NCBI GenBank assembly: GCA_018287875.1
Contig: JAGVVL010000027.1
Location: 1,488,001 to 1,552,000, forward strand
Origin: Nigrospora sphaerica
Taxonomy: Eukaryota; Ascomycota; Sordariomycetes; Amphisphaeriales; Apiosporaceae
DNA: 64,000 bases
Direction of reading: 5' to 3'
The notes below the pieces were generated by a model. The model was given only the letters and a program-made list of their open reading frames with translations. It had not been told where the DNA came from and ran no database searches. A program made the position numbers and the translations under genes. The stretch's first letter is position 1; every line of letters begins with the position of its first letter. Of this stretch, positions 44,575-56,099 are shown piece by piece.

Positions 44575-47500
44575 CTAACACACCTTGATGCTAAACGACT
44601 CGCTCAGCGCCTTGTCAACCTTGACGCTCGTCGAACCCTTCTCGCCATCCAGACCCAGGATCGTCACCTTTGATACCTTCACCTTAGAATCGTAGTCGAA
44701 CTGGCCTGCGGCTATCAGCGTGCCGTTCTCGTAAGTAAATTCGACTAGGGTCGTGTGCAGCTGCTCAAGGCTATGACCGTCGTCGAGGTACAGCTCGCCA
44801 CGAGCCGTGCCATCTCCGCTCAGCGGCACCAGGATCTCGAAGTCTTGCTTACGCAGATCCGTCGTCGTCATGGCCGACTTAGTGCGAAGTGGCACAATGA
44901 CACCGCCCTTAAGGTACAGGGGTAGGTCTGACCATTCCTGGTCCGCGTGCGGCACGTTCTCGCCCTGGCCCTGAACCTTCTCGTGCGTGTAAAAGTTGTA
45001 GAAGACATCCTTCGGCAGGTAAACATCGACGCTCGTCGAGTTTTCTTCTGTGACGGGTGCCACGAGTAATCCCGGGCCGTAAAAATACTGCAACTCCTGC
45101 GTCCATGTGTTCTTGTCCTCCGGGTACAAGTAGAACATAGGGCTTGCTATAGGCGTGCCGTCAACAGTCTGGCGGTGCATAGCGGTATAAATGTAGTCCA
45201 GTAGACGATAGCGGATGTCAATGAATTTCTTCGCGACTGCCGTGACAGACTCCCAACGATAGAACTCTTGAGGAACTGTAAGGTGCATATTAGTTAGTTG
45301 CTTAGAATACGCACTGATTGGTTCGGAGTTTGGTGCCGCAGATCACATAAACAGAACTTAGCAACCTACCCATCTTGTAATCATTGTGATTACGGTAGAA
45401 AGGGGCAAAGGCCCCTAATGCCGCCCAACGAGCACACAGCTGCTCAGTAACGTTGCTGCTGAAGCCACAGACGTCGGCGCCCACCATGGGGATCTGGTAG
45501 ATGGATGTGAACGCCAGCATGCTGCGGACGATGAGGCGATACTGGTCCCAGGTAGACACGTTATCGCCGAGCCAGTGTCCTACTTTTGCGCCAGAACCAG
45601 CAAATGTCGACCTGGTGATGACCAGGGGCCTTTCCGTAGGCCTCCGAGATATCATGGCTTCGCGAGAGGCGATTGACATCATGGAGCCGTAAAGATTGTG
45701 GGTATCGTACATGGCCAGGCCATTTTGGTGAATAAGGTCGGTGTCAACAGTCTTGTTGGAGATTCCTCCCTTATCCGCATTCCAGCCGTCCTTGTAAGCC
45801 GCCTTGTTGTGCATAGCGTACTTTGGGTTCAACAGGTCACGGCCAGGCAGTCCCATCTGCTTGCCTTCGTTGCCTTTGGCCTGACGCTCAGAAATTATCA
45901 CATTGTTAGAGGAAGCCCAGGAAAATCTGTCTCTGATCTCCAGGGGACCTTGAGAGGACAGGCTCTCAGTTGAGTTCTCGCAGTCCGTACCCTCTGGTTG
46001 AAACTCGCAGGGCCAGCCGGGTAGGGGCCTGGGAGGCGCCCTAACTGGCGGAGGGTGGGCGGAAGATCAACAGCTGCCTCATCTGGGTTCTCGCATGGGA
46101 AGTAGCAGAAGTTGGAGGGTTCGTTCTAAAAGCGGGATATCGATGTCAATACAATGGTCTGTTATAGTCGAGGAGGTGTAGAAGCAGGGGAATAGCTTCA
46201 CGAACCATATCAATCCATAAGAAGTCGATACCGACACCCGTCTCATCGGAAAAGAAAACTTTAAACTGGTTATTCCAGTAGTCTGTAATGTTGGCAGCGA
46301 ACCAGTCGGGGAATGCCGTGGTTCCAGGCCATACGACACCTTTCCACACGGATCCGTTAGCACGAAGCATGAAGATGTTATCTTCGACACCAGTGTTAAA
46401 GGCTTCGGGGAAGTCTTTCCAAGCCACGGCGGGGTCCACCATGACGGTGTACTTCTGGTTGTTGGCGTGTAGATAGTCCACAAGCTGGCGCATCTTAGCT
46501 AGAGGGAATCTCTCGGGGTCCAAGGAGAACACCTGCGACCTATTGATTAATGCTTCGAGCAGATATAGAGGGTGTATCCGAGCTTACCCGACGACGATAC
46601 ATATAGTCAATATCTGTCCACATCGTCCTAATATATATACATAAGCCTTAGTTGTCTTATATTCCGCGGTTAGCTTACTCCAGTGGAATTCCAGCTTTAC
46701 TGTGGTTGTAGACGACTTCGGCGACTTCGAACACGTCTTGATAACCGTAACGGCATTGGTCTGGTACGTATTAGTAGCTGCAAAGGTTGCAAAGGAGAGG
46801 AAAACGCACGGAATCCAAGGCCAGAATATGGTTGCATAACAGGGAGCCCGACGACTTGAGCATACTGCTGGGAAACCTGAATTGGGGAGGGTCCAGCCAT
46901 GAAGTAGAAATCTAGAACACCACCGAGGGTGTTGTACTCGAGATACTGTCCAGACTCCTCGGTGTTGGTAACCATAATATCCATGCCGTTCGAGTTGCGG
47001 AAAAAGACGCCATGGGAACCAGTGGAACGGTGCTCAAAGTAGACCGGGTGGCTGCTGTATAGGTTAGCGGCTTCTGGAACACCAACGGAATCCTGCGCCC
47101 AAATGGTGCGAATGTAGTCGGTAGTGTTCAGTCTAAACGGATCTGAGTGCTCGCCCAGACCGTACAGATAGGGGTTTTCGGGCAGCTTGGTTCTTAGCCG
47201 CAAGTACTGTGACTCGAATACGAGCCTAGCAGCCGAGGTATCAAAGAGGACTTCACCAGATTCTGAACGAGAAACGGTGAAGGCGAAAGGCTCCTCTGTA
47301 TAGTTGAACCTCAGAGCGGAAGCGGAGGCCTCTACGCTAGCTGATTCCGGCCGGGGAGGACCTCTTCAGGGATCTGATAGACGTTGTTACCAGCGTCTTG
47401 GATCTTGACGTGCAGGCGAGTCTCTGGTTCTCGGATTAGCACTTCTTAGGACAGAAAGGACCGGTGTTTCAGTGCCCAGCTCACCAGTGTCGTAGGAGAC

Positions 47501-47706
47501 CTCGAGGATGAGGTCTGTTAAGTCAGTTCCATAGACATCACATGCCGTTCCGGCTAGCGAAAGGTCGGCTGTGAGCCCAGTGGCGCTTGTTTGAACGTTC
47601 GAGGCTTTGTAGCCAGGACAAGAAGCCAGGGTCCCGTTGAAGGATGGTCCCTTGCAAAGATGGCAGCGGCAGAGGCTGTCGCCGCCAGTAACAGAAAGCT
47701 CACCAT
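44575..47706 (-). CDS. Secreted glycoside hydrolase family 31 alpha-glucosidase, two apparent frameshifts
   Basis: Start at 47706 with signal peptide [17 protein letters not shown]31 features in order: CPGYKASNV and [11 protein letters not shown] near the N-terminus; [14 protein letters not shown]; the barrel with [11 protein letters not shown]; the nucleophile motif WIDMNEPSNF assembled across an intron near 46.15-46.2 kb; acid/base Asp in [26 protein letters not shown] joined to [11 protein letters not shown]; and a C-terminal beta domain ending at the stop 44575-44577. It hydrolyses alpha-glucosidic bonds outside the cell. Two single-base register changes are seen: between the signal peptide and the mature part (about 47650-47690), and at about 47355 in a CCCCGGCCGG tract, where the frame otherwise hits TAG. 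Several small exons are needed in the middle. It is a recent pseudogene or carries sequence errors. Confidence 0.88.
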
Positions 47707-49018
47707 GTTAGAAAACCGTCACGATTGGCCTTGGTGTGTCTAACAAACTTCATGCTGGCGACAGCCGTCTCTCATGGCCTCTTATATAGACTGGACCAGA
47801 GGATCACCTGCGTCATAAGTGGACCGCCTACGTGTAATACCCCAACCTCAAGTACCTCTCTGTATTTGCAGGTCCTGTACGCTCAACTGCAAGGGGCAAT
47901 CGAGCTAACGCAGTGCCAGATGGTATAACCCTGGGCGACCATCGGGCCACCGGTGAACGGCTAGCAGCGGCGATGTTTTGGTAGGAAAACTGGTTTAGTT
48001 GGTTCAGGCCGGCGGCTATGGGTGTTGCGGCCTGGCCTATACGAGCCCTACTTGCTCCGCTCCACCTCGGCGGTCACTAGAAGTGTCCGTCTGGCTTTGC
48101 CGAGGACCTTGACTCGAACCAATACCCTCGATTTGGGAGAAGCCGGGCTATGGATTCGCTAGCCCGACCACGACCCCCCTCAGGTAGCATGCAAGCGGGG
48201 TTAGAGCTGACTCGAGAACCGCCGACGTGTATTTACTTGATTGTCTCCATCGCGAGTGCCTAGAGCGGGCGAGTTGAAGGGAGCTTGCGTACTCCAGCCC
48301 AGCTTTGGCCGTGTCCATCAGACCCCGTAAGATGCCATCCATTAGTTCCTTCTGCGGGATTATGGGCGATGGTGGAAGGGCGGTATCGTGGGTTCCATGC
48401 CCTTTGATTGTTAGCTCTTACGGACAGGTTTGGGAGTATGGGCTTCGAGAGCTCAAACCAGTATGCTTGGTCGTTCTGTGCCTACACTAAGAGCCCGGAA
48501 ACATTCGGCAGAGTACCTGGTATCGCTCTGATTAGGTAGGTTTCTTCCAAAACGGCACACTTCAGCCAAAGGCGGGTGCTAATGTCAACAAGCCTCGCTA
48601 GTCAGCATCTAGCCGGGATGAAAACACGGGCCCGAATTTCTTCATCGTCCTCTCGGATCTCGACCACAATGCAGGCATCTTTCTTGCGTCAGTCGGCAAG
48701 TACACCTGGAAGTGTTAAAGGCGCATCAACTGCGATACATTGGCATGATACACACCCTGTTCGCCCCTCTTTCTTTTCCTGACAAGAAATCTATCCAGCC
48801 CGGGCCTAAGCACCTCATGTGGCCCTAGACGCTGGCTCCTGTGCGAGGAAAAGACCCGTTTCTTGGGCTGCGAGTCACAACTGGAATGAAGGTCTCTGCT
48901 CTTTGCAGTCATTTATCCTTGAAGTGACAGATCAATGCTCTACATGCACTTGTGACGGGCTTCCTGCACTGCAATTGGCAGGAAACATTGATCGAGGAAC
49001 CGGACCAGGTGGCGCTTT
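47707..49018. other. Intergenic region, no gene recognised
   Basis: About 1.3 kb of mixed composition. The left end is the GH31 promoter. Open frames up to 68 codons have no family features. A tRNA B-box-like word near 48.11 kb does not fold with a proper T stem. Confidence 0.5.
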
Positions 49019-49438
49019 CCTGGTCACCAGGAACAGACTTTCGGACGCTACGTCGACCGGCATTAGGTCACATCGACAGATTGAGCTAAAGGCAGCGGAT
49101 TGCATCAGAATTCAGCGAGCGATTTAGCGAAGAGCCGCTAAATGACCCCATCTTCCTTGCCTAGTCACCAGAAACAGGCTATGGTCACTACGTCGGCCGG
49201 CGTTATGCTACATTGACAGACTGAGCTAAGGGCAGCGGATTGCATCAAAATCCAGCGAGCTATTCAGCGAAGGACCGCTTAACAACCCCGTTTTCCCTGT
49301 CTGGTCACCAGGGACAGACTTCGGACGCTACGTCGACCGGCATTAGGTCACATCGACAGATTGAGCTAAAGGCAGCGGATTGCATCAGAATTCAGCGAGC
49401 GATTTGGCGAAGAGCCGCTAAATGACCCCATCTTCCCC
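49019..49438. repeat. Three tandem repeats of about 140 bp
   Basis: Units begin at about 49019, 49160 and 49300, marked by GGTCACCAG-like starts and sharing GACAGATTGAGCTAAAGGCA and GCGGATTGCATCA. Unit periods are 141 and 140 bases. Units 1 and 3 are almost the same, while unit 2 differs at many positions. No gene runs through the array. Confidence 0.9.
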
Positions 49439-49844
49439 GCAAGACTATAGCCACGACGGCACAAGGGGCATCACCTGGTGGATCGCTACCTTGACAGACT
49501 ACTATATACCCTGCATCCTAACCTTCTCCCACTGAACTGAGCCCACGGGTCCATCTTGCAAACCTTATGCCCCGCCTGATGATACCGAGTTGCCAAGCCG
49601 TCTTCTTGACCACGATGAACGAATGCACCCAAGTGGGCAAATGAAAATTTTCTTCATTAAGAGTTGACTGTGAAGGCCCGACGATTCCTTTGTCTACGCG
49701 CCCCGCCACAACCCGTCTATTGGTGCCGTAATTTCCACATTTTGTGCCACCATCCGGCCTCCGTTCTTTTCTACGCGGCTTCGTCCATACCCCACTCCCA
49801 CGGCACAGGACACGCAGCTCACCGCACAATCTACACCCAGACAC
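49439..49844. other. Intergenic, 3' of AA9-like gene
   Basis: About 400 bases, no gene. Nothing recognised besides the presumed 3' UTR of the minus-strand AA9-like gene. Confidence 0.35.
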
Positions 49845-50640
49845 TTAGCAAATGAAATTGGCGGGCACGTGGGCGGAATCCTTGCCATCGCTATCGGGCT
49901 GGCCTAAGAAGCTGTAGATGTTGATATGGACGGAGGGGTCGTTGGCCTTGTAGGTGCCAGGGAAGCGGACGATGCTGCTGGGCGACGTGCTGCTGCCACC
50001 CGTGACGCGAAGCTGCGCAACTAAGGTGTAGAGTTATGCGTCACCCGCCGAATACACTGAATACAGCACTGGCGTCTCATTCCGCAATAGATAGTCGCAG
50101 TTGGCAACGGATGTCGGCAGGTCGAAATTAACCCTGGGGTTGCCCCGTGGTCAGTCATGCTGGCCGAGGCGGGGAGGCTCCATGGGTGTGGACACACTTC
50201 TCTATTCAAAAGAGTGGAGGGAATTGGAAATAAATGATGGAAGTCAAGAGACTCACCAGCCATTAGAGGCATTTATGCGGCCGACAACCCACTTCCGCGA
50301 CAATGTGTCAAGGGCATCCTGCCAAATCTTAAACCAGCTAGCGTCCTTAGCCGATGTAAACGCCGCGTTATCAATCTTGGAGAGGTAGGCGGTGATGGGG
50401 CCTTTATACGAGGCCGAATAGGATTTTCGGGCTGTTGGACCCCTGTGCCCCCCGGATGAGGTGCTGGTACTGGCCCAGAATGGCGTTGCCGTTCTTGACG
50501 GTGATGACGGTGCCCTGCTTCCCATGCCGCCTGGAACGCTGGCCGTTTTCTGCGGGTGTGTGCCAGGCAAGTCCAGGGCAGACTCGCACTGCGGTATGGT
50601 CCGGCCTAGCCCGCGTTCGGGGATCATATGATTAGACAAC
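49845..50640 (-). pseudogene. AA9-like lytic polysaccharide monooxygenase remnant
   Basis: The C-terminal half is recognisable. YKGPITAYLSKIDNAAF with SWFKIWQDALDT (50.25-50.42 kb) joins across an intron to NFDLPTSVANCDYLLRNE, then AQLRVTGGSSTSPSSIVRFP and GTYKANDPSVHINIY, ending with TAA at 49845-49847. These follow the AA9 (former GH61) order. The N-terminal half alternates between two frames (CESALDLPGTHPQKTASVPG, then KQGTVITVKNGNAILGQYQH), and I see neither a signal peptide nor the N-terminal copper His. The last intron would be only about 24 nt if the phases are right. AA9 enzymes cleave cellulose oxidatively outside the cell. As written it is broken. Confidence 0.65.
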
Positions 50641-51323
50641 ACAGGTTTCAGAAGCTGGAGAATAGAATGTTACATAGTGCGGGCTTCTGAGTGAATGTGA
50701 TGTCACTGGTATGTAAAGACGTCATGAGAATGGAGGTGAGCGTGTGTGTGTTGTTGAAAGGAGTGTAATTCTAACTGTCAAGTTGCCACTCACTGAGGTG
50801 TTTTTCATTCCGAGACGGCAGCCGCGTAGGCCATAGGTCATGCTCAATTTCATCTGAGACATCTGCGGCTGTCACCACCTGTCTTGTGCAACCTGTGCAC
50901 AATCCTTATGCACTGCATCAGAGATGCTACATAGATGGCCCCTGTATGGCATTTACTCTGGAACGCACAACACACTTTTCTAGGTGGCAGGGCCTGGGTA
51001 GCTGCCCTGGGGTGGTAGATTTCCAGGTCTGTCACGTATCGTGTGTTCATGCTAAGGTTGCTATTTTTCGGGCCTGTCACGGCTTTGGCTGACCTGAAGA
51101 TGAACCCTAACAAATCCCGGTCTCCCAGCCTTCGGATTCTAGTTCTTTTGCCCAGTTCCCTGGCTGGGCCGGCGTGGTGCAGTTTGTTAGGGTGTGCTCC
51201 CACTAGCGCCGTTCCAGGACCCAAGGAGATAGGTAGATAAGTAAATAAGACTAGTTAAAAGGTCTGTTACTATAATACAGCAAAAAGAAAGATTCCAGGT
51301 GTAGGGAAGCCGGCCGCGTCTCC
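50641..51323. other. Intergenic region with dispersed LTR-like repeat
   Basis: No gene. It contains repeat copy 1 (51073-51215). The rest shows nothing recognisable; the right end is the 3' region of the laccase gene. Confidence 0.45.
51073..51215. repeat. Dispersed ~140-bp repeat, copy 1
   Basis: Begins CTGTCACGGCT and ends GTGTGCTCCCACTAGC; the same sequence with scattered differences is at about 61727-61862. Shared words include CTTCGGATTCTAGT and GTGGTGCAGTTTGTTAGGG. The TGTCACGG start suggests an LTR end, but I see no flanking duplication. Confidence 0.75.
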
Positions 51324-53207
51324 TCAAATGCCCGAGTCGTCCTGCTGCACGCGGATGAGGGATTGTTGCTCGTTCCAGGCGTCGCAGTTGGCCTGCAAGG
51401 CGTCGTTGTCAACGATGGCGGCGAGTTCGCTGCGGCGTTCGACGAACTGCAGGGCGAAGCCCTGGCTCGTGTGCCAGCCGATGTGGCAGTGCATGAGCCA
51501 GGCGCCGGGGTTGTCCGTCTTGAAGGCGATGGCGAGGTAGCCGCTTGCCGGCAGCAGGGCCGTGTCGCGGCGCGGCGGGTTCGCGCGGTTTAGCGCCACA
51601 CTGGCGTTGTATTCGCCCGTGCCCTGGGCCAGTACGTAGAAATCGTGGCCGTGCAGGTGGATTGGGTGCGGCACCGCCAGCGTCGTCTGGATCACCGTGT
51701 ACGCCCACACGTCGGCCTCATCAAGCGCTAGGACGGCGTTTGACTGCTCGAACGTGCGCTCCTCATTCTTGATTTGCAGTAGCGTCGGGTTACCCCAGTC
51801 GACAATCATGGTCGTCGAGTTGAGGTACCACCGGAAGAAGCCGTCGTCGTTGATGCCCGCCGCCGCCATCTCCTTATTCAGCACGTCCTCGGCGCCCACC
51901 GACTGGGCCAGGTGCGGCACTAGCAGTGCCGTGTCCGTGTCTTCGCAGATGTTGTCGTTTTCGTGCGCGACCGTCGTGGGCGTCGCCTTGGAGGCTCCGT
52001 AGTAGACGATGCCTCGGATGTTGTCCGGGTTCTGGTTGCCGCTACACGCCGACTGCGGCACCGCCCGCATCCAGAAGCTATCGGCGACGGCTCCTGGTCG
52101 GCCTTGATGATGACGTTGTAGCGCTGGCCTGGTAATAGCCTTGTGTGTCAGCTTGCTGTCCTATCCGCCCACGCCAACTGTGTGTGCGCGCGCCCGTCGG
52201 GAGAGGAAACTTACCCATGCCGATGTTGACGACATCGGTGGTGAAGGGCTTGACGGGCACAAAGTCGGCTGCGATAACCGTCATGGTGTGGTTATCGATA
52301 GAGAACTTGAAGTGCGTGTCGACGGCCGTGTTCACCATGCGTAGACGGTACGATTTACCTTCGGTTAAGCTGAGATTAAAGCGATGACCCGTTTGCGAGG
52401 CGTCGCCTTCCTCGCCAAACACGTTGGTGCCATTGATCAGACCGGTGACCAGCTTCGGCGGCCCGGCCACCTGAGCCGTGTGCCATAGCTCGTCGACCGT
52501 CTGATGGTCCCAGTCACTCAGTGTGATCAGGCCTAGATCCTCGTCGTAGTTGGCCGTAGCGGGCCCGTTGATGATCATACCGCCAAAGAAGCCCTCCCAC
52601 GCCTGTAGCGAGAAGTGCGAGTGGTACCACGAGGAGCCGTACTGGGTCGCCCGCCACTTGTAGGTCATGGAAGAGCCCGGCGGAGTGGCACACTGCGTAA
52701 TCGAGACGACACCGTCATTGCCGACGTTATTCTGCTGGCGGATGCCGTGAAAGTGCATACCGGTACCGTTGGTCGATGTTTTCAGGGAGTTGGTGAGATG
52801 GACCACGACATTATCACCTATTAGCTCGTGTCAGTTCTCAGGGGTATACGACGAGCAGGATTTACGGCGCTGGACCAGCCCAAAGAAGGTCAGAGATACA
52901 TACCCCAGTCGGCGTGGATGGTAGGACCCGGGATACTGCCATTGATGGCCATGGCATAGCGCGGGACGCCACCCGGCGCAATGTTGACCTCGGCCAGGTC
53001 GAACCAGTACTCGCGCGTGACACCCGTGTCGGGGACGACGGAGGTGTAGTCGGTGTCAATGTCAAAGTCGCACCATTGCGAGCGCGTGTCGGCCGTGTTG
53101 CCGGCGCAGATGTCACGGCCGAAGACGTGCGGCTTGAGAGCAGCCGGGGAAGCGAGCGTGTGCTGAGCGAGCGACAAGAGCGCCAGCCAAGAGGCGAAGC
53201 GCTGCAT
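51324..53207 (-). CDS. Secreted ascomycete laccase (multicopper oxidase), one apparent frameshift
   Basis: Exons 53207-52904, 52817-52215 and 52128-51324. A signal peptide starts MQRFASWLALLSLAQHTLAS. Copper motifs: GTGMHFHGIRQ (L1), SSWYHSHFS (L2), HPIHLHGHDFYVL (L3) and MHCHIGWHTSQGF (L4, with the T1 Cys). The protein ends in DSGI, the ascomycete laccase C-terminal plug. Laccases oxidise phenols and reduce O2 to water, here outside the cell. The summed exon length is one base short of a multiple of three. The register changes near 52085 in exon 3, between KADQE and DSFWMRAVPQ, where one G appears to be missing. Otherwise it would be about 570 residues, a normal length. Confidence 0.92.
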
Positions 53208-53775
53208 GATAAGAAGAACGAGAGGACAAGGGCCAAAGGAAAGGCGCGAACGAGTCGGATGTACGGGCTGGGCGGTGATGCTGGCTGCTGAAACCCTTCA
53301 CCAGATGCGTTCTCACGCCGACTTCTTATAATTAGTCCAGGTGCCTGTTCCGTTCCTACCCTTCAATGAAGCAACACCAAGGTCACGCTGTGCTTGCATG
53401 TAACGGTCCGATTACGGCAGCCGCTGCGGCTCCTCTCATGCCCATTACGTCTCCCCTTGGTGAAAAGGAAGGGTGCCTCTCCTGCGGGGGCGGCGCGGCG
53501 GCGGAATGCGGGCGATGGCTCCGAGCGTCCGTGGCTGGAGCTCTGAGAGAAAATCCCCAGGTGGCGGATCAATGCCGAATGCTAGGCGGCTGCCTATCGA
53601 TTAATCTCCCTGCAAGTGGCGCTGCTTTTCAGCCGGCCATGACACCGTTACCGCAGAGCAGGCTCACGTTCCATGGCGAGTCAGTCGATCTCAATGCCAG
53701 CGTCGCGGGCAACCCACGGCGGGCCTGCCGGATGTAACCGACCCAGCAGCCTGTAATCTCAAAGGGTTCGGCCGA
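53208..53775. other. Laccase promoter region
   Basis: About 570 bases between the laccase start and the LINE. A 123-codon open frame on the plus strand shows no family feature. The proximal part must carry the laccase promoter. Confidence 0.4.
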
Positions 53776-54087
53776 CGTACTTTTTTATTATTGTTCTTAC
53801 ACCTAGCGACCTATCTAGGCCATGAGGACCCCTGCGCATCTTAGCCTAGGAAAACCGTTCCGGGCTGATGTCCGGCCGGGTGAAAAACCTAGGTTCCGCT
53901 GCGTCGTACCGCTTCTATCTACTCTTTGACCTGCCATACCGAGATCGGGCTCAGCGCGCCCGCTTCCTAGCTGATAAGTTGATTCGCTAGCTGGAACATG
54001 TCCAGCCTTCCGAGCGGAGTAGCCATCTTGCGATGATTCCTGCTTTTCCTGGGGTGTCGAGCATCCTGTCTGTGTCTATCGGTCCTC

Positions 54088-56079
54088 CTAGAGCTTGGAC
54101 GAGATGCTCTCGTCTTTCTCTTTCCCGTGGGCAGAAAACGAGTATATGCCGGATGGTCTCCCTACCCTGACCGCAGTCACACCATGGGCTGTCGAAGCCT
54201 GGAACCCTGCGCTTAAAAGGAAGTCTCGCAGCCCAATCTTGCCGGTCCTCGCTTGGACGAGGATCGAGCTCTCTGCCTTGTGAAGTCCTTTATGGAGCTT
54301 AAGGACGTGCTTGTCTGGAGGCTTTTTTGTTATTGCTGGAGCTCGCGATGTCTGGATTTGCCGCAGTGTCTGGCTTTGCTGCCATCTCTGGAGCCAGTCT
54401 CTCTCCTCGGCCTTGCTTGCCGACTCTCCAGCTAGCCACGTGTCTAGCCATCTCTTGCGGTCGGGGACTTCCGGACCTGTCGGTCTGCGCCGTCGAGTCG
54501 GCCTTGTTAAGATCCACCTAGCTGCCATGTCGCATCTAGCTTTGATAAGTGATGCGATACGCGGCTGTTGGAGCCTCTTTTCCGACGCCGCCACTCTTTT
54601 GTTCAGCCATACGTCTAGGGGCGATACGTAGGCTTCTGTTTCTAGTGTCGTAGCTGCTGTCGCCTTAAAGGCCCCTGTGACCTTACGGAGGCACTCGGTC
54701 TGGATATCGCCTAGTGTCTTATCCCTGCTTTTCGAGATGTGATGGTGCCATTCTGAGGCTCCGTAGCCTATAGCAGACCGTACAACCGCTGTGTAGACTT
54801 GGCGGGCTCGCTGAAGAGACGCGCCCCACGTAGAGCCGGCTATGCGGTCTAAGGCATAGACCTGTGTCGCCATCTTTTTCGATATCGACTGGATATGGAC
54901 GTCCCAGCGGAGACGCCTATCCACCTGGATGCCAAGGACGCGGCAGGAGTCTTCTGGTTCGATTTCGTGACGTTCTAAGGCTATCTTTGTGTCCGGACCT
55001 TTCCGTCTTCGAGAGAAGTGGACTAGGTGATATTTCTGGACTGCGAAGGTCATGCCATGGCTGACTGCCCATTCTTTACAGATCCTGTGAGCGGCTTCCA
55101 GCCGCTCGCAGGTCTGCTCGGGGTTTAAACCGAAGCCCACGAGGTTCGTGTCGTCTGCGAAGGCTATAGTAGCTATCCCTGGTACAGCACGGAGAGCCTT
55201 ATAGAGACCGGCTGTATAGAGGCAGAAGAGGATAGGCGATAGGGGTGAGCCCTGTGGGACGCCTGCTGGGACTGGGATCTCCTCCGATTCTTGGCCGTCG
55301 AAGAATAGCGTGGTGGACCGGTTAGATAGGAAGCTTCGGATCCAGCTGATAGTCCATATAGGGACCCTCAGCGCTCGCAGGTTAGCAATAAGCCTTCCAT
55401 GGTCGACGGAGTCGAAAGCGCCTGAGATATCCAGCGATAGAAGGGTTGCTGCGCCTCCATGCTTCCAGGCTGTACGGACCAGGTCCGTTAGCAGCCGTAG
55501 GGCCGTTTCCGTAGAGCGGCCCTTTCGGTTCCCCATCTGTTCGTCTGGGAGCAGCCCGTTCTCCTCGGCGAAGCTAGCTAGCCGTTGCGCTAGCAGGCTC
55601 TCGATTACCTTCCCTATAGTGTTAAGTAGGGCGATAGGTCTCCATCCGCCAGCTTGGTGGTACTCGTTTAACTGCTTTCCTGGTTTCCGGAGGACAACGG
55701 TCACTGCTTTGCGGAACGCTGTTGGGTAGTATCCTATACGCCAGCATGCTTCCGCTAGGGAGGCCAAGGCCTGGAAGAGGGGCTTTCCTAAGCGTTTAAG
55801 GAATCCGTTCGGAAGCTGGTCTGGCCCAGGCGCCTTCCACTGGTCTACTTTAGTGAGGACGTCTTGGACTTGTTCTGCTGTCACTTTGCTGTCCATATTG
55901 AGAGGCGCTGCGAGCCGGTTCGTTGTTCGGAAGCCAGTGTGCGTAGCCTTAGGAAGGGGATAGAACCTCTCTCGGAAGGCCTCTGTTTTCTCCTTATGGG
56001 TCCTTGCTTCGCCACGCGGTGTGTAGAGCGTAGGGACTGCGGGGGTAACGGCGTTGCTGCTCCTTCCGTTCTTGCCCAT
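54088..56079 (-). CDS. LINE reverse transcriptase (C-terminal part of ORF2)
   Basis: A 663-residue open frame. RT motifs in order: APGPDQLPNGFLKRL, GWRPIALLNTIGKVIE, LSLDISGAFDSVDH, GVPQGSPLSPILFCLY and the catalytic FADDTN, followed by the thumb with VLGIQVDRRLRW. Downstream is an RNase-H-less tail with a WLDTWLAG segment. The enzyme copies the element RNA at the target site. The matching endonuclease lies upstream but not in one frame, so the ORF2 protein is not intact. Confidence 0.9.
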   Translation of the reverse strand: MGKNGRSSNAVTPAVPTLYTPRGEARTHKEKTEAFRERFYPLPKATHTGFRTTNRLAAPLNMDSKVTAEQVQDVLTKVDQWKAPGPDQLPNGFLKRLGKPLFQALASLAEACWRIGYYPTAFRKAVTVVLRKPGKQLNEYHQAGGWRPIALLNTIGKVIESLLAQRLASFAEENGLLPDEQMGNRKGRSTETALRLLTDLVRTAWKHGGAATLLSLDISGAFDSVDHGRLIANLRALRVPIWTISWIRSFLSNRSTTLFFDGQESEEIPVPAGVPQGSPLSPILFCLYTAGLYKALRAVPGIATIAFADDTNLVGFGLNPEQTCERLEAAHRICKEWAVSHGMTFAVQKYHLVHFSRRRKGPDTKIALERHEIEPEDSCRVLGIQVDRRLRWDVHIQSISKKMATQVYALDRIAGSTWGASLQRARQVYTAVVRSAIGYGASEWHHHISKSRDKTLGDIQTECLRKVTGAFKATAATTLETEAYVSPLDVWLNKRVAASEKRLQQPRIASLIKARCDMAARWILTRPTRRRRPTGPEVPDRKRWLDTWLAGESASKAEERDWLQRWQQSQTLRQIQTSRAPAITKKPPDKHVLKLHKGLHKAESSILVQARTGKIGLRDFLLSAGFQASTAHGVTAVRVGRPSGIYSFSAHGKEKDESISSKL

Positions 56080-56099
56080 CTCGCAATATTCCAGACGCC

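Noticed and set aside
48100..48180. Possible tRNA on the minus strand (GGTTCGAGTC B-box-like word)
   Set aside because: The bases beside the loop do not make a proper T stem, and no matching acceptor or anticodon arm is visible.
49019..49438. CRISPR-like array
   Set aside because: Units are about 140 bp and directly adjacent with no unique spacers, in a eukaryotic genome; they are ordinary tandem repeats.
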